Origin: Aquimarina agarilytica ZC1 | Lineage (GTDB): Bacteria; Bacteroidota; Bacteroidia; Flavobacteriales; Flavobacteriaceae | Direction of reading: 5' to 3' | NCBI RefSeq assembly: GCF_000255455.1 | Contig: NZ_JH621248.1 | Span: forward strand, 144,178-207,471 | DNA: 63,294 bases | Shown: in pieces, positions 8,625 to 17,041 of the stretch | Layout: each line of letters begins with the position of its first letter | Position numbering within the stretch: the first letter of the stretch is position 1 | Position numbers and translations under genes: made by a program | Notes under the pieces: generated by a model | Told to the model about the DNA's origin: nothing | Database searches by the model: none | Seen by the model: the letters and a program-made list of their open reading frames with translations, nothing else

Positions 8625-10082
8625 TTATTGCAAAGGAATACGAACCACAAATTCGGTTCCTTTATTTTTAACTGAAGTATAGCTAATAGTCCCTTTATAG
8701 GTTTCGATAATACTTTTTACCATAGCTAAGCCCAAGCCCATTCCACTCGATTTTGTAGTAAAATTAGGCTCAAAAACCTGTTGTTTATTTTCTAAATCAA
8801 TGCCTACTCCATTATCCTTAACATAAATATACGCATCATTTGCGTGGCGCGAAATAGTGACTTCAATAGCCGAGGATCGATCCTCGGGAACTGCCTGAAG
8901 TGCGTTCTTTACCAAATTAGTGATCACACGAATCAGCTGAGTTCGATCAAAATTAATTAGTATTTCTTCTGCAGCAGCGTTAAAAACAATACCATCTTCT
9001 GTAAATATATCTAAGGCTGAAGCTACAACTTCATTTACATTTAAAATTTCATCCTTCCGTTCTGGCATTTTTGCAAAATTTGAAAATGCCGAAGCAATAG
9101 CACTCATCGTATCAATTTGCTGAATTAACGTATCACTATATTCTGTAAGCTTATTTTTAATTTGAGGGTCTGATGGGTCAAACTTTCTATGAAAATTTTG
9201 CACCGTTAAACGCATAGGAGTTAATGGATTTTTAATTTCGTGAGCGACTTGTTTTGCCATTTCGCGCCACGCATTTTCACGCTCACTTACCGCTAATTTT
9301 ACCGCACTTTCCTCCAACTGGTCAATCATACTATTATAAGCCTCGACCAATACCGAAACCTCCTCACTAATATAAGAGGCTTCAATTTTTTTGTTTTGCT
9401 TCCCTATACGTGTTTTATTTATTTTTTCGGAAATGGCTGTGATAGAACGTGTAATATAATTGGATAGCAAATAAGCCAAACCAATACATATTAATAACAT
9501 AAATAAATACACCTCAACCAAACTTCGCAAAAACGCCAGAATATCTTTTTTAACCAAATCATCATTTTGCAAATAAGGCAAATTTAAAATAGCAAGGGGC
9601 TTAAACTTATTATCTGTTATATAACTATACGAGGATTGAAAACGTTCTCCCTCGCGCTCATAACTCACCAAAAAGCGTTTTTTAGGCGAGGCATTCATTT
9701 TAGAGATTACAATATTAGGAATCCCTTGCTTTACCGAATCCTTTATAAAGGATTCGTTTGATTTTATAAGCAATTCTCCTTTTAAATCATAAATAATTAA
9801 AGGCATACGGTGTACCGCAGACAACTCGTATATACGACCATTCTCTTTAAAAATTAATGGAATATTTTTAGTAGTTACGGGATAAGTAGTACGCTTTAAA
9901 ACATAATTAATGTTTTGCTTAATCGCCATTTCCTTACGCTCCAAACGTTCTTTGTGGTATTGTTCCGCTTCATTTTTATACCTAAAAGTGGTAATCCCCG
10001 CAATAACAACAGAAGCTATCATTACCAAGGAAAGCATGGCAATAAACAGTCGTGTTCGTAACGAAAAAGGGCGTTTTAGCAT
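8625..10082 (-). CDS. Membrane sensor histidine kinase (NtrY/HAMP type)
   Basis: 485 residues. Two membrane helices (about 12-32 and 187-208) enclose a periplasmic sensor region of about 155 residues; a HAMP-like linker follows (209-262). The dimerisation/phosphoacceptor box VAHEIKNPLTPM puts the phosphorylated His at 281. ATPase motifs: N box NLVKNALQA, G1 DNGVGID, F box FTTKSSG, G2 GMGLGLAMVK. The H-box wording is that of NtrY-like kinases. No response regulator lies next to it. Confidence 0.93.
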   Translation of the reverse strand: MLKRPFSLRTRLFIAMLSLVMIASVVIAGITTFRYKNEAEQYHKERLERKEMAIKQNINYVLKRTTYPVTTKNIPLIFKENGRIYELSAVHRMPLIIYDLKGELLIKSNESFIKDSVKQGIPNIVISKMNASPKKRFLVSYEREGERFQSSYSYITDNKFKPLAILNLPYLQNDDLVKKDILAFLRSLVEVYLFMLLICIGLAYLLSNYITRSITAISEKINKTRIGKQNKKIEASYISEEVSVLVEAYNSMIDQLEESAVKLAVSERENAWREMAKQVAHEIKNPLTPMRLTVQNFHRKFDPSDPQIKNKLTEYSDTLIQQIDTMSAIASAFSNFAKMPERKDEILNVNEVVASALDIFTEDGIVFNAAAEEILINFDRTQLIRVITNLVKNALQAVPEDRSSAIEVTISRHANDAYIYVKDNGVGIDLENKQQVFEPNFTTKSSGMGLGLAMVKSIIETYKGTISYTSVKNKGTEFVVRIPLQ

Positions 10083-10213
10083 AAATTTAATTCAACAACT
10101 TTAAAGCTAACATTAATTTTTTGGTAAACCCAAATTAATAATAGTATTATTCTAAAACAGTACAATTAGCATTCATCTTCTAAAATTAGACTAAAATAGA
10201 CAAATATGCTGTT

Positions 10214-10969
10214 TTACTTAAAACCACGCTCTTTTTGCAATTGTTCATAGGCTTGTTGTACCGATTGAAACTTTTCTTCTGCTCCTTTTATTAAATGTGG
10301 AGGTAAGTGCTGTAATTTGTCTGGGTGGTACTTTTTTACCATAGTGCGATAGGCTTTTTTCACTTCACTATCTGTAGCCGATTTATCTATTTCCAGAATT
10401 TTATACGCATTATCGGCCTCTTTAAAAAACATCGCCTTAATGCTTTCAAAATCACGTTGATTAATACGAAAAGCGCCTGCTATTTCTCGGATTCGATTTA
10501 CTTCATTTGTACTCACATGTCCATCGGCAGCAGCTATTCCAAACAAAAAATGCAAAATTTGAAGACGCGATTCATAACGCGTATTTTGAGCAATAAAACT
10601 GGCAATTTTAATTGTGTTAATCTCTCGACTTTTAATTACCTCATTAAAGGTTTTAAAGGTAGCGTTGGCACGTTCCTTCCCATAGGCTTGAACAAAATAT
10701 TGGCGTACATAATTTAATTCTGTCTGGTTTACCGCCCCATCAGCTTTAATAATAATTGACGCCAAGGACAATAAATTAAGCTCAAAATCACTAGGTGACA
10801 CTCTTGGCCTACCAGAAAAATTTGGTCTATTACGACCATTCCCGCCAGAAACATCACCAACTATCTTTTTACTATACTGTTCAATTACATACCCAATAAA
10901 AAAACCTGCCACTAGTCCAGGAAACCTGAATAAGTAAGCTCCTATCATTGCACCAATCCATTTGTACAT
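10214..10969 (-). CDS. DnaJ-domain protein with TerB-like domain (DjlA-like)
   Basis: 251 residues. A short hydrophobic N-terminal segment (about 5-28, GAMIGAYLFRFPGLVAGFFIG) probably anchors it in the membrane; a TerB-like helical domain occupies about 60-180 with ADGAVNQTE and ADGHVSTNE acidic repeats; a C-terminal J domain (about 188-250) contains the HPD tripeptide in KKYHPDK. This order matches DjlA-like co-chaperones, which stimulate DnaK at the membrane. Monocistronic, with a divergent bacilliredoxin gene upstream. Confidence 0.9.
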   Translation of the reverse strand: MYKWIGAMIGAYLFRFPGLVAGFFIGYVIEQYSKKIVGDVSGGNGRNRPNFSGRPRVSPSDFELNLLSLASIIIKADGAVNQTELNYVRQYFVQAYGKERANATFKTFNEVIKSREINTIKIASFIAQNTRYESRLQILHFLFGIAAADGHVSTNEVNRIREIAGAFRINQRDFESIKAMFFKEADNAYKILEIDKSATDSEVKKAYRTMVKKYHPDKLQHLPPHLIKGAEEKFQSVQQAYEQLQKERGFK

Positions 10970-11063
10970 ACATAAATTTTTTAAAGCGCAAAGATAGTAT
11001 TTATAGCTATTTATTTACCACTACTGACAATATGCTATTGCATAAAATGTGGTACATTATTTG

Positions 11064-11071
11064 TAACTTTG
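11064..11071 (+). promoter_or_regulatory. Bacilliredoxin gene -7 promoter element
   Basis: TAACTTTG matches TAnnTTTG; transcription would begin near 11077. This rules out the in-frame start at 11069 and supports the start at 11090. Confidence 0.6.
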
Positions 11072-11089
11072 TTATATAAAAATAAAAAT

Positions 11090-11500
11090 ATGTACCCAGA
11101 AGAATTAGTAAAACCAATGAGAGCAGATCTTACTAACTTTGGTTTTGAAGAATTACATACTGCTGATGCCGTTGAATCCTCAATAAAAAAAGAAGGAACT
11201 ACACTTGTTGTTGTAAACTCGGTTTGTGGTTGTGCCGCTGCAAATGCGCGTCCTGCTGCTAAAATGTCATTAGAAAATGACAAGCGACCGACTAATGCTG
11301 TTACCGTTTTTGCTGGTGTGGACAAAGAAGCTGTAAATGCAGCTCGTGCTCATATGGCTCCATTTCCGCCATCATCACCATGTATTGCATTATTTAAAGA
11401 TGGTGAACTAGTTCATATGCTTGAACGTCACCATATCGAAGGAAGATCAGCTGATATGATTGCTGAAAATTTAACAGATGCTTACAATAGCTTTTGCTAA
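11090..11500 (+). CDS. BrxA/BrxB (YphP/YqiW) family bacilliredoxin
   Basis: 136 residues, the usual length for the DUF1094/bacilliredoxin family, with a thioredoxin-like fold and the unusual CGC redox motif (C46, C48 in VVNSVCGCAAANARP). In Bacillus such proteins remove bacillithiol from mixed disulfides; bacillithiol is also reported in some Bacteroidota, so a role in thiol redox repair is likely. The preferred start MYPEELVKPM is the conserved family N-terminus. Followed by a strong terminator. Confidence 0.93.
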   Translation: MYPEELVKPMRADLTNFGFEELHTADAVESSIKKEGTTLVVVNSVCGCAAANARPAAKMSLENDKRPTNAVTVFAGVDKEAVNAARAHMAPFPPSSPCIALFKDGELVHMLERHHIEGRSADMIAENLTDAYNSFC

Positions 11501-11550
11501 ATTTTAGTTGTCTCAATTTTTAATTGCTGATTAACAAATAATACATTTAG

Positions 11551-11575
11551 GCCGTTTTGTATAAAACGGCTTTTT
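11551..11575 (+). terminator. Rho-independent terminator after bacilliredoxin gene
   Basis: Perfect 8-bp stem GCCGTTTT/AAAACGGC with a 4-base loop and a T5 tail. Confidence 0.9.
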
Positions 11576-11699
11576 GCATATAAAAATCAACCACTTACTA
11601 TATTTTTTTAATTTATTTAGGAATAAACAGCTTAAAAATTGTTAACCTCAAAATATTGTAAGAAATTGCAAAACAAAGTTTATAAAGCTGTAAATACGC

Positions 11700-12434
11700 A
11701 TGATTCAGAAATTTTTCGCAGCAATTTTATCTGTCTTATTTTACCCTGCGTTTTTTATCTCATTAGTTATATTTCATGGGATACAAGTAGTTTGTAGACG
11801 GGTATTGGGCAAAAAAGCACATAGAAGAAGTGTAGAAATACTTAACTTTTTCTTGTTGCGTTGCATCAATTTAGTGGGAAACACCACTACTTATGTAAAT
11901 AATCAACATATTCCCGAAGGAAAACCTTTATTAATTGTTTCCAATCACCAGAGTATGTTTGACATTTCAATGATTGCATGGTATATGCGGAAATACGATC
12001 CGTCATATATCTCAAAAATTGAATTAGGTAAAGGAATACCCAGTATTTCTTATAATTTACGCCATGGTGGTTCGGTACTAATTGATCGTAAAAACAAAAG
12101 ACAATCACTACCCGTGATTATTAATTTCGGGAAGCGTTTACAAGCTCAAAAACAAACAGGTGTTATATTTCCTGAAGGAACAAGAAGCCGGGATGGAAAG
12201 CCTAAAAAATTTAATGAAACTGGACTTAAGTTATTAACCCGAAATATGCCCGATGGCTATGTGGTACCAATAACAATAAATAATAGTTGGAAATTAATGA
12301 GATATGGGTACTTCCCTGTTGGGGGCTTCAACAATATAAAATTAGAAGTTCATGAGCCCATAGCAATTGCCTCATGTGATTTTGATGAATTGAAAGAGAA
12401 AGTAGAGCGCCAAATTACAATGGCAATAAAATAA
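11700..12434 (+). CDS. 1-acyl-sn-glycerol-3-phosphate acyltransferase (PlsC-like)
   Basis: 244 residues. Membrane segment at about 7-30; acyltransferase motif I NHQSMFD (N82-D88, catalytic H83), motif III FPEGTRSRDG near 157-166, both canonical for lysophosphatidate acyltransferases of phospholipid synthesis. Located five bases upstream of an acyl-ACP desaturase with which it forms a fatty-acid/phospholipid operon. Confidence 0.93.
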   Translation: MIQKFFAAILSVLFYPAFFISLVIFHGIQVVCRRVLGKKAHRRSVEILNFFLLRCINLVGNTTTYVNNQHIPEGKPLLIVSNHQSMFDISMIAWYMRKYDPSYISKIELGKGIPSISYNLRHGGSVLIDRKNKRQSLPVIINFGKRLQAQKQTGVIFPEGTRSRDGKPKKFNETGLKLLTRNMPDGYVVPITINNSWKLMRYGYFPVGGFNNIKLEVHEPIAIASCDFDELKEKVERQITMAIK

Positions 12435-12439
12435 AAAGC

Positions 12440-13462
12440 ATGGCTTTAGATAATGTTAGATTAGAGGTAATGAATTTGTTAGAACGCAAAATTGATAGTT
12501 TTGTAGATACTTTTTTAGTACCAATAGACAAAGTATGGCAACCAACCGATTTTTTACCCGACTCTCAAAACGAGGAAACTTTTTTTGACGAAGTAAAAGA
12601 ATTACGTGAACTTGCCAAGGATTTACCTTATGACTTTTGGGTAGTTTTAGTTGGAGATACCATTACCGAGGAAGCCTTACCAACTTATGAATCATGGCTA
12701 ATGGATGTTCAAGGAATTGATCAACATGCTAAAGGGGGTGAATTTTGCGCTGAAGGTGGTGGAAATGGATGGTCAAAATGGGTACGTTACTGGACTGGTG
12801 AAGAAAACCGCCATGGTGATGTATTAAATAAATATTTATATTTATCTGGTCGTGTAAATATGATTGAGATAGAACGTACTACTCAACATTTAATTAGTGA
12901 TGGTTTTGATATTGGAACTGATCGTGATCCATACAAAAACTTTGTTTACACCAGTTTTCAAGAATTAGCTACAAATATTTCACATAACCGAGTAGCTAAA
13001 TTAGCACGTAAATATTCAAATAAATCTTTATCAAAAATGTGTAAAATTATTGCTGGTGATGAAATGCGCCACTTTAACGCATACAGTACTTTTGTTGATG
13101 AAATTTTTAAGCTTGATCCAAGTGAAATGATGATTGCTTTTTCGGATATGATGAAAAGTAAAATTATCATGCCAGCACATTTTTTACGCGAAACGGGCCA
13201 AGCCATTGGAGCAAAATTTGATGAATTTTCAGTTTCTGCTCAAAAATTAGGTGTATACACCGCGCATGACTACGTGGACATCATGAAACGTTTAATTACA
13301 AAATGGGATATTGAAGGCCTAACAGAATTGAACGACAAAGCAGAACGCGCCCGTGATTATGTAATGAAATTACCAGCCCGAATGGAACGCATAAGCGATC
13401 GCTTGGTATTGCCAGATGAAAGTCCAAAATTTTCATGGGTAAACCCTGCCATAGTAAAATAA
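12440..13462 (+). CDS. Acyl-[acyl-carrier-protein] desaturase
   Basis: 340 residues, soluble di-iron stearoyl-ACP desaturase type. The two iron-binding ExxH pairs are visible: EENRHGD (E122, H125) and DEMRHF (E208, H211). It introduces a cis double bond into acyl-ACP, so it supplies unsaturated chains for the PlsC encoded just upstream. Such plant-type desaturases are common in marine Bacteroidota. A terminator follows directly. Confidence 0.95.
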   Translation: MALDNVRLEVMNLLERKIDSFVDTFLVPIDKVWQPTDFLPDSQNEETFFDEVKELRELAKDLPYDFWVVLVGDTITEEALPTYESWLMDVQGIDQHAKGGEFCAEGGGNGWSKWVRYWTGEENRHGDVLNKYLYLSGRVNMIEIERTTQHLISDGFDIGTDRDPYKNFVYTSFQELATNISHNRVAKLARKYSNKSLSKMCKIIAGDEMRHFNAYSTFVDEIFKLDPSEMMIAFSDMMKSKIIMPAHFLRETGQAIGAKFDEFSVSAQKLGVYTAHDYVDIMKRLITKWDIEGLTELNDKAERARDYVMKLPARMERISDRLVLPDESPKFSWVNPAIVK

Positions 13463-13494
13463 TAATAGTAACTTTTTATTATTAAAAAGAGCAT

Positions 13495-13526
13495 AAAACC
13501 TCGTGAGCTAGCTCCGAGGTTTTTTA
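13495..13526 (+). terminator. Terminator of the plsC-desaturase operon
   Basis: Stem AAAACCTCG/CGAGGTTTT with an 11-base loop and a T-rich tail, 32 bases after the desaturase stop. Confidence 0.85.
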
Positions 13527-13527
13527 T

Positions 13528-13549
13528 ATTTAACCCGAATTATGGATTA
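13528..13549 (+). repeat. Solitary end of the 39.7-kb MITE-like repeat
   Basis: TTTAACCCGAATTAT here is shared with the left end of the element at 39719-39896 and, inverted, with its right end. No partner end is seen nearby, so this is a lone terminal repeat, six bases before the ATG of the HD-hydrolase gene. Confidence 0.5.
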
Positions 13550-13554
13550 AATTA

Positions 13555-14202
13555 ATGGAGCAATTAATAGAAAAAACAATAACTTTTGTAAAAAAGGAGC
13601 TCGCTTTCGCTGAAGGTGGGCATGATTGGTTTCATATAGAACGTGTTTATAATAACGCTTGTTTAATTGCAAAAACTGAAAATGTTGATCTATTAATTGT
13701 CCAACTAGGCGCTTTACTCCATGACATTGCCGATTCAAAATTTCACAATGGCGATGAAACTATTGGCCCACTTAAAGCAAAAAAATTTTTAGAAAATCAA
13801 CAAGTCCCAACTATTATCATTAAGCACATAGTTGCAATTATTGAAAACGTATCCTTTAAAGGCGGGAATTTTGAAACCGAATTTACCTCCAAAGAATTAC
13901 AAGTGGTCCAAGATGCCGATCGCCTTGATGCCATAGGCGCTATTGGCATTGCTAGGACATTTAATTACGGTGGATTTAAAAACAGAGCAATATACGATCC
14001 TTCAATTCCCCCTAATTTGCATATGACTAAGGAAGAATATAAAAAATCAACTGCACCAACAATTAATCATTTTTACGAAAAACTGTTACTACTTAAAAAT
14101 AAAATGAATACCCAAACGGGAAAGCAATTAGCCGAACAACGTCATCAATTTATGGAAGAATTTCTAATCCAATTTTACAGCGAATGGAATGGTAAACGCT
14201 AA
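13555..14202 (+). CDS. HD-domain phosphohydrolase
   Basis: 215 residues with an HD metal-dependent phosphohydrolase domain: GGHDWFHIERV (residues 21-31), the LLHDIAD metal-binding HD pair and VQDADRLDAIGAIGIAR. These are the hallmarks of the YedJ/YpgQ type, which hydrolyse nucleotides; the exact substrate cannot be read from the sequence. Separated from the upstream operon by a terminator and a solitary repeat end. Confidence 0.9.
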   Translation: MEQLIEKTITFVKKELAFAEGGHDWFHIERVYNNACLIAKTENVDLLIVQLGALLHDIADSKFHNGDETIGPLKAKKFLENQQVPTIIIKHIVAIIENVSFKGGNFETEFTSKELQVVQDADRLDAIGAIGIARTFNYGGFKNRAIYDPSIPPNLHMTKEEYKKSTAPTINHFYEKLLLLKNKMNTQTGKQLAEQRHQFMEEFLIQFYSEWNGKR

Positions 14203-14250
14203 GCTTAATTATACGATTTGCAGACAAAGATTTCGTGTAAATAGGTTGAT

Positions 14251-14544
14251 TTATTTTTCCTCTTCCAAAATAGGTTCATCGATTGAAAGTTCATCAATTG
14301 AATCTTGTACCCTCTGAGCAGTTTCTCTACGTTCTTTAATGGCTTTTCTTCGTTCTTTTTCTTGCGCTTTTTGCGATTTTTTATCCGATGTTCCTTTTAC
14401 ACCAACTAAAGCTCCAGGGGATTTCTTTTTCCCTTTTTTTAACTTCACTTTTTTTGTACTAAAACATCCATTATGCTTACAACTTGAGCAATTAGTGAAT
14501 AGAATACTAAAAATAAAAATGAGACTTACAATTATTCTTTTCAT
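14251..14544 (-). CDS. Small Lys/Glu-rich lipoprotein
   Basis: 97 residues starting MKRIIVSLIFIFSILFTNCSS; the lipobox LFTNC predicts lipid attachment. The mature part has a CKHNGC pair, a strongly basic middle and an acidic end with a charged alpha-helix (coiled-coil-like). I do not recognise the family. The ATG at 14544 is preferred to one at 14574 because it gives a proper lipoprotein signal. Confidence 0.6.
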   Translation of the reverse strand: MKRIIVSLIFIFSILFTNCSSCKHNGCFSTKKVKLKKGKKKSPGALVGVKGTSDKKSQKAQEKERRKAIKERRETAQRVQDSIDELSIDEPILEEEK

Positions 14545-14797
14545 GTGATCGTAAATTTTGGGGCGTTTACACAATGAGATTTCCTTATATGAATTAAAAC
14601 ATTAAACCAAACTAGGTATTAAAACTTCGTTACACCTATTTAAAAATTCAATAGGTAATAGACTTTCCAATTCATAATTCAGAATTAAGTATTTCATTAA
14701 ACATCATTCTCAATTAAAAACAATATAACTCAATACTCCTTATTTTTATTTCGCAAAAAGGCAAATAGTTGACTAATATACTAATTTTAAAAAACAA
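14545..14797. other. Intergenic region with short 7-base repeat
   Basis: No gene seen. At 14667-14687 three AATTC-containing units lie exactly seven bases apart (CCAATTC, ATAATTC, AGAATTA), a weak member of the heptad class seen in the thi and suf loci. Confidence 0.35.
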
Positions 14798-14827
14798 AGA
14801 GGCTACCCTTTTCCGGATAGCCCCTCT
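14798..14827 (-). terminator. Terminator of the beta-agarase gene
   Basis: Imperfect stem AGAGGCTA/TAGCCCCTCT; in the minus direction it is followed by a T-rich stretch. Confidence 0.75.
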
Positions 14828-14851
14828 CTTTAAAGCATTTATACATTAAAC

Positions 14852-16444
14852 TTAATCAACCACAAGTTTTACAGATCGATTATTAATTTTTACAAAATAA
14901 ATCCCCTGTGATAAATTATTAATTTCAATTTGATTATTCGCATCAATAGTCTGTGTTGATAACGCCACTCCAGTTGTATTATATATAGTAACACTATCCC
15001 CTTGATTCACGTTTCCAATACTAACTTTATCAGAAGAATTAGTTGGATTAGGAAATAACGTGTACGCTAGAGTTTCACTAGCTGCTTCTAAAATTTTATT
15101 TCCAGATGTTTCGCCCCAATTAAAAGTTTCCCAACCTTGAACATTATCTGCAATAGCTGCTAACTCATTAGTTCCTAAATTTAGTCGCGCCTGTACGTAT
15201 TTATTATTAAAAGCTTTTAAAGCCACCTTTCCATTTCCTCTTGATTCCCAAGTAAAGGTTTCCCAACCTAATTTATTATTCGTATTCGCCAACATTTTAC
15301 CTCCATCACTTATCCTAGCTTGTACATATTTATTGTTTGCCAAGGCTTTAAAGTGGACTTTACCATTTCCTGCGTTTTCAACTTTAAATTTTTCCCATTG
15401 CCCAATGGCATTTCTATTAGCTCTCAATGGAGCTCCCGAAACGCCTCTTTCGGCCACCACATATCCCGCAGCACCATTATTTGCCTTTAACCATATAGTT
15501 TTACCTATAGGAGCACCAGAATTACCTCCCCCAGTAGGAGGTGGCGGTGGATTATTTCCTCCTCCACCATTTACAGGCTTGTAAACACGCACCCAGTCCA
15601 CCCAAAATATATTTTTCGAATCATCGGCCAATTCCGCATCCGTAGGTCCAGGCCTCCAATCTGTTTGGTTTTCCGCATCAATTATTATTCGCATTGCTTT
15701 ATTTAAGCCAGTACCATTAGTAAAATTATTAGGATCAATAATATCTCTACCCGAAACAGTCCTTACTTTTACCCCATCAATATAATACTCTAAATTCCAT
15801 GGATCTTTCCAATAACATCCATACCTATGGTAATCACCTCTCCATACTCGGCCTCCTGCATAATGCCAGGATCCTGGATCGGTAGGTTGATAATCCTGAA
15901 AGTTAGGAGGTCTTATAAACACATGGTGACTTAGGTGCATTCGCTCTGCAAACCAAGTTTGATCGGGTCTACTGCTGCCATAACCTTCCATAGCATCAAT
16001 TTCCTGAGTATCATCGGGGCTTAAAAGCCAAAATGCATTAGCTAATACCTGATCCATGATTTTAGCTTTACACTCAAAATACACTGGATATTGAATTGTT
16101 TTTTTTGAAGAAATGATCCCGCAATACACTTTATTATCCGGTGCGCGCTGTGCTTGTATAGCCAATTGCGAACCATTATGCCATGCTTGAGGCTTATTCC
16201 ATTGTGTTAATCCAGGACCCGTCCAAGCATTGTGATAGGTATCCATCCACTTATTGGTAAAAGCCGCTGGCCTATTACCTGCCGTACTTGTATAATTAAA
16301 ACTATCCGAAACATCGGGTTGTAATTGCCATACTTTTCCATTTCCTGCATTAGCGGGAACGGGTATTCCATTCCAATCTTGCGCATGAATAGAAAATGAT
16401 AGTACTGCCATAAATGACAGTACTAATAAGAATTTTGTTTTCAT
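14852..16444 (-). CDS. Secreted GH16 beta-agarase with fascin-like domain and T9SS tail
   Basis: 530 residues. Signal peptide 1-22; GH16 catalytic domain about 23-290 with the active-site motif EIDAMEGYG, giving nucleophile E148, D150 and acid/base E153. Agarase-type segments around it, such as SPDDTQEID, WFAERMHLSHHVFI and FWVDWVRVYKP, point to GH16 beta-agarases (subfamily 16), which cut beta-1,4 bonds of agarose. A Gly/Pro linker (292-310) leads to a fascin-like beta-trefoil region (about 312-450), probably sugar-binding, and a T9SS type A sorting domain at the end (FPNPTNSSDKVSI to the end), so the enzyme is exported by the Por system. The start at 16444 is chosen for the signal peptide. 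It shares the domain almost unchanged with the next gene. Confidence 0.93.
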   Translation of the reverse strand: MKTKFLLVLSFMAVLSFSIHAQDWNGIPVPANAGNGKVWQLQPDVSDSFNYTSTAGNRPAAFTNKWMDTYHNAWTGPGLTQWNKPQAWHNGSQLAIQAQRAPDNKVYCGIISSKKTIQYPVYFECKAKIMDQVLANAFWLLSPDDTQEIDAMEGYGSSRPDQTWFAERMHLSHHVFIRPPNFQDYQPTDPGSWHYAGGRVWRGDYHRYGCYWKDPWNLEYYIDGVKVRTVSGRDIIDPNNFTNGTGLNKAMRIIIDAENQTDWRPGPTDAELADDSKNIFWVDWVRVYKPVNGGGGNNPPPPPTGGGNSGAPIGKTIWLKANNGAAGYVVAERGVSGAPLRANRNAIGQWEKFKVENAGNGKVHFKALANNKYVQARISDGGKMLANTNNKLGWETFTWESRGNGKVALKAFNNKYVQARLNLGTNELAAIADNVQGWETFNWGETSGNKILEAASETLAYTLFPNPTNSSDKVSIGNVNQGDSVTIYNTTGVALSTQTIDANNQIEINNLSQGIYFVKINNRSVKLVVD

Positions 16445-16453
16445 GAGTATTAG

Positions 16454-16917
16454 TTTTTTAATTAGTTGTTTACTTTTAAAAATTTGCGTGTTTGAGCTAA
16501 CACAATTTTTAAAAGCCAATCAAATATAAAACAAATAATACCAATAAATTTTAACACAAAAATTACAAAAACAGCAAAAATAATGTTATAAAATTAAAAA
16601 TAATCTTAAAAACATTGATTTTACTAATGCTCAACCAAAATTATAAGAAATAGTAGGTTTAAATTTTGACACCACTAAAAAAAGCATCGTTTTTATACAC
16701 TTGATTGACGCTGTTCCTTTTAGAGTACTTTTAGACGATTTAATAAGTAATAAATTGACTTTTAATTGTTTATAATTATAATTAGTAGGTTTTTTCTTTC
16801 TAAACAAGATGATACCTATATAGAGAATTAATTCGTTTAAAGCTTTTAAAACTTCTTAAAACAAATCTAAATAAACTACACTTTTCAAAAGAAGAATATT
16901 AAATAAGGTAATTTTAA
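16454..16917. other. AT-rich intergenic region upstream of the agarase
   Basis: No gene, tRNA or clear promoter consensus seen between the agarase start and the terminator of the next gene. It presumably holds the agarase promoter. Confidence 0.4.
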
Positions 16918-16953
16918 AAAACAAAAGACTACAATAATAAATCGTAGTCTTTT
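16918..16953 (-). terminator. Terminator of the nucleoside-hydrolase-like gene
   Basis: Perfect 10-bp stem AAAAGACTAC/GTAGTCTTTT with an 11-base loop and a T-rich run in the minus direction. Confidence 0.85.
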
Positions 16954-17041
16954 GCTGCAAAAAAAGTGATTCAATATATAAATGATAAACCACGTATAAT
17001 TGTTGTTTGTTTATACAAAATTATGGGTACTATCTAAAAAA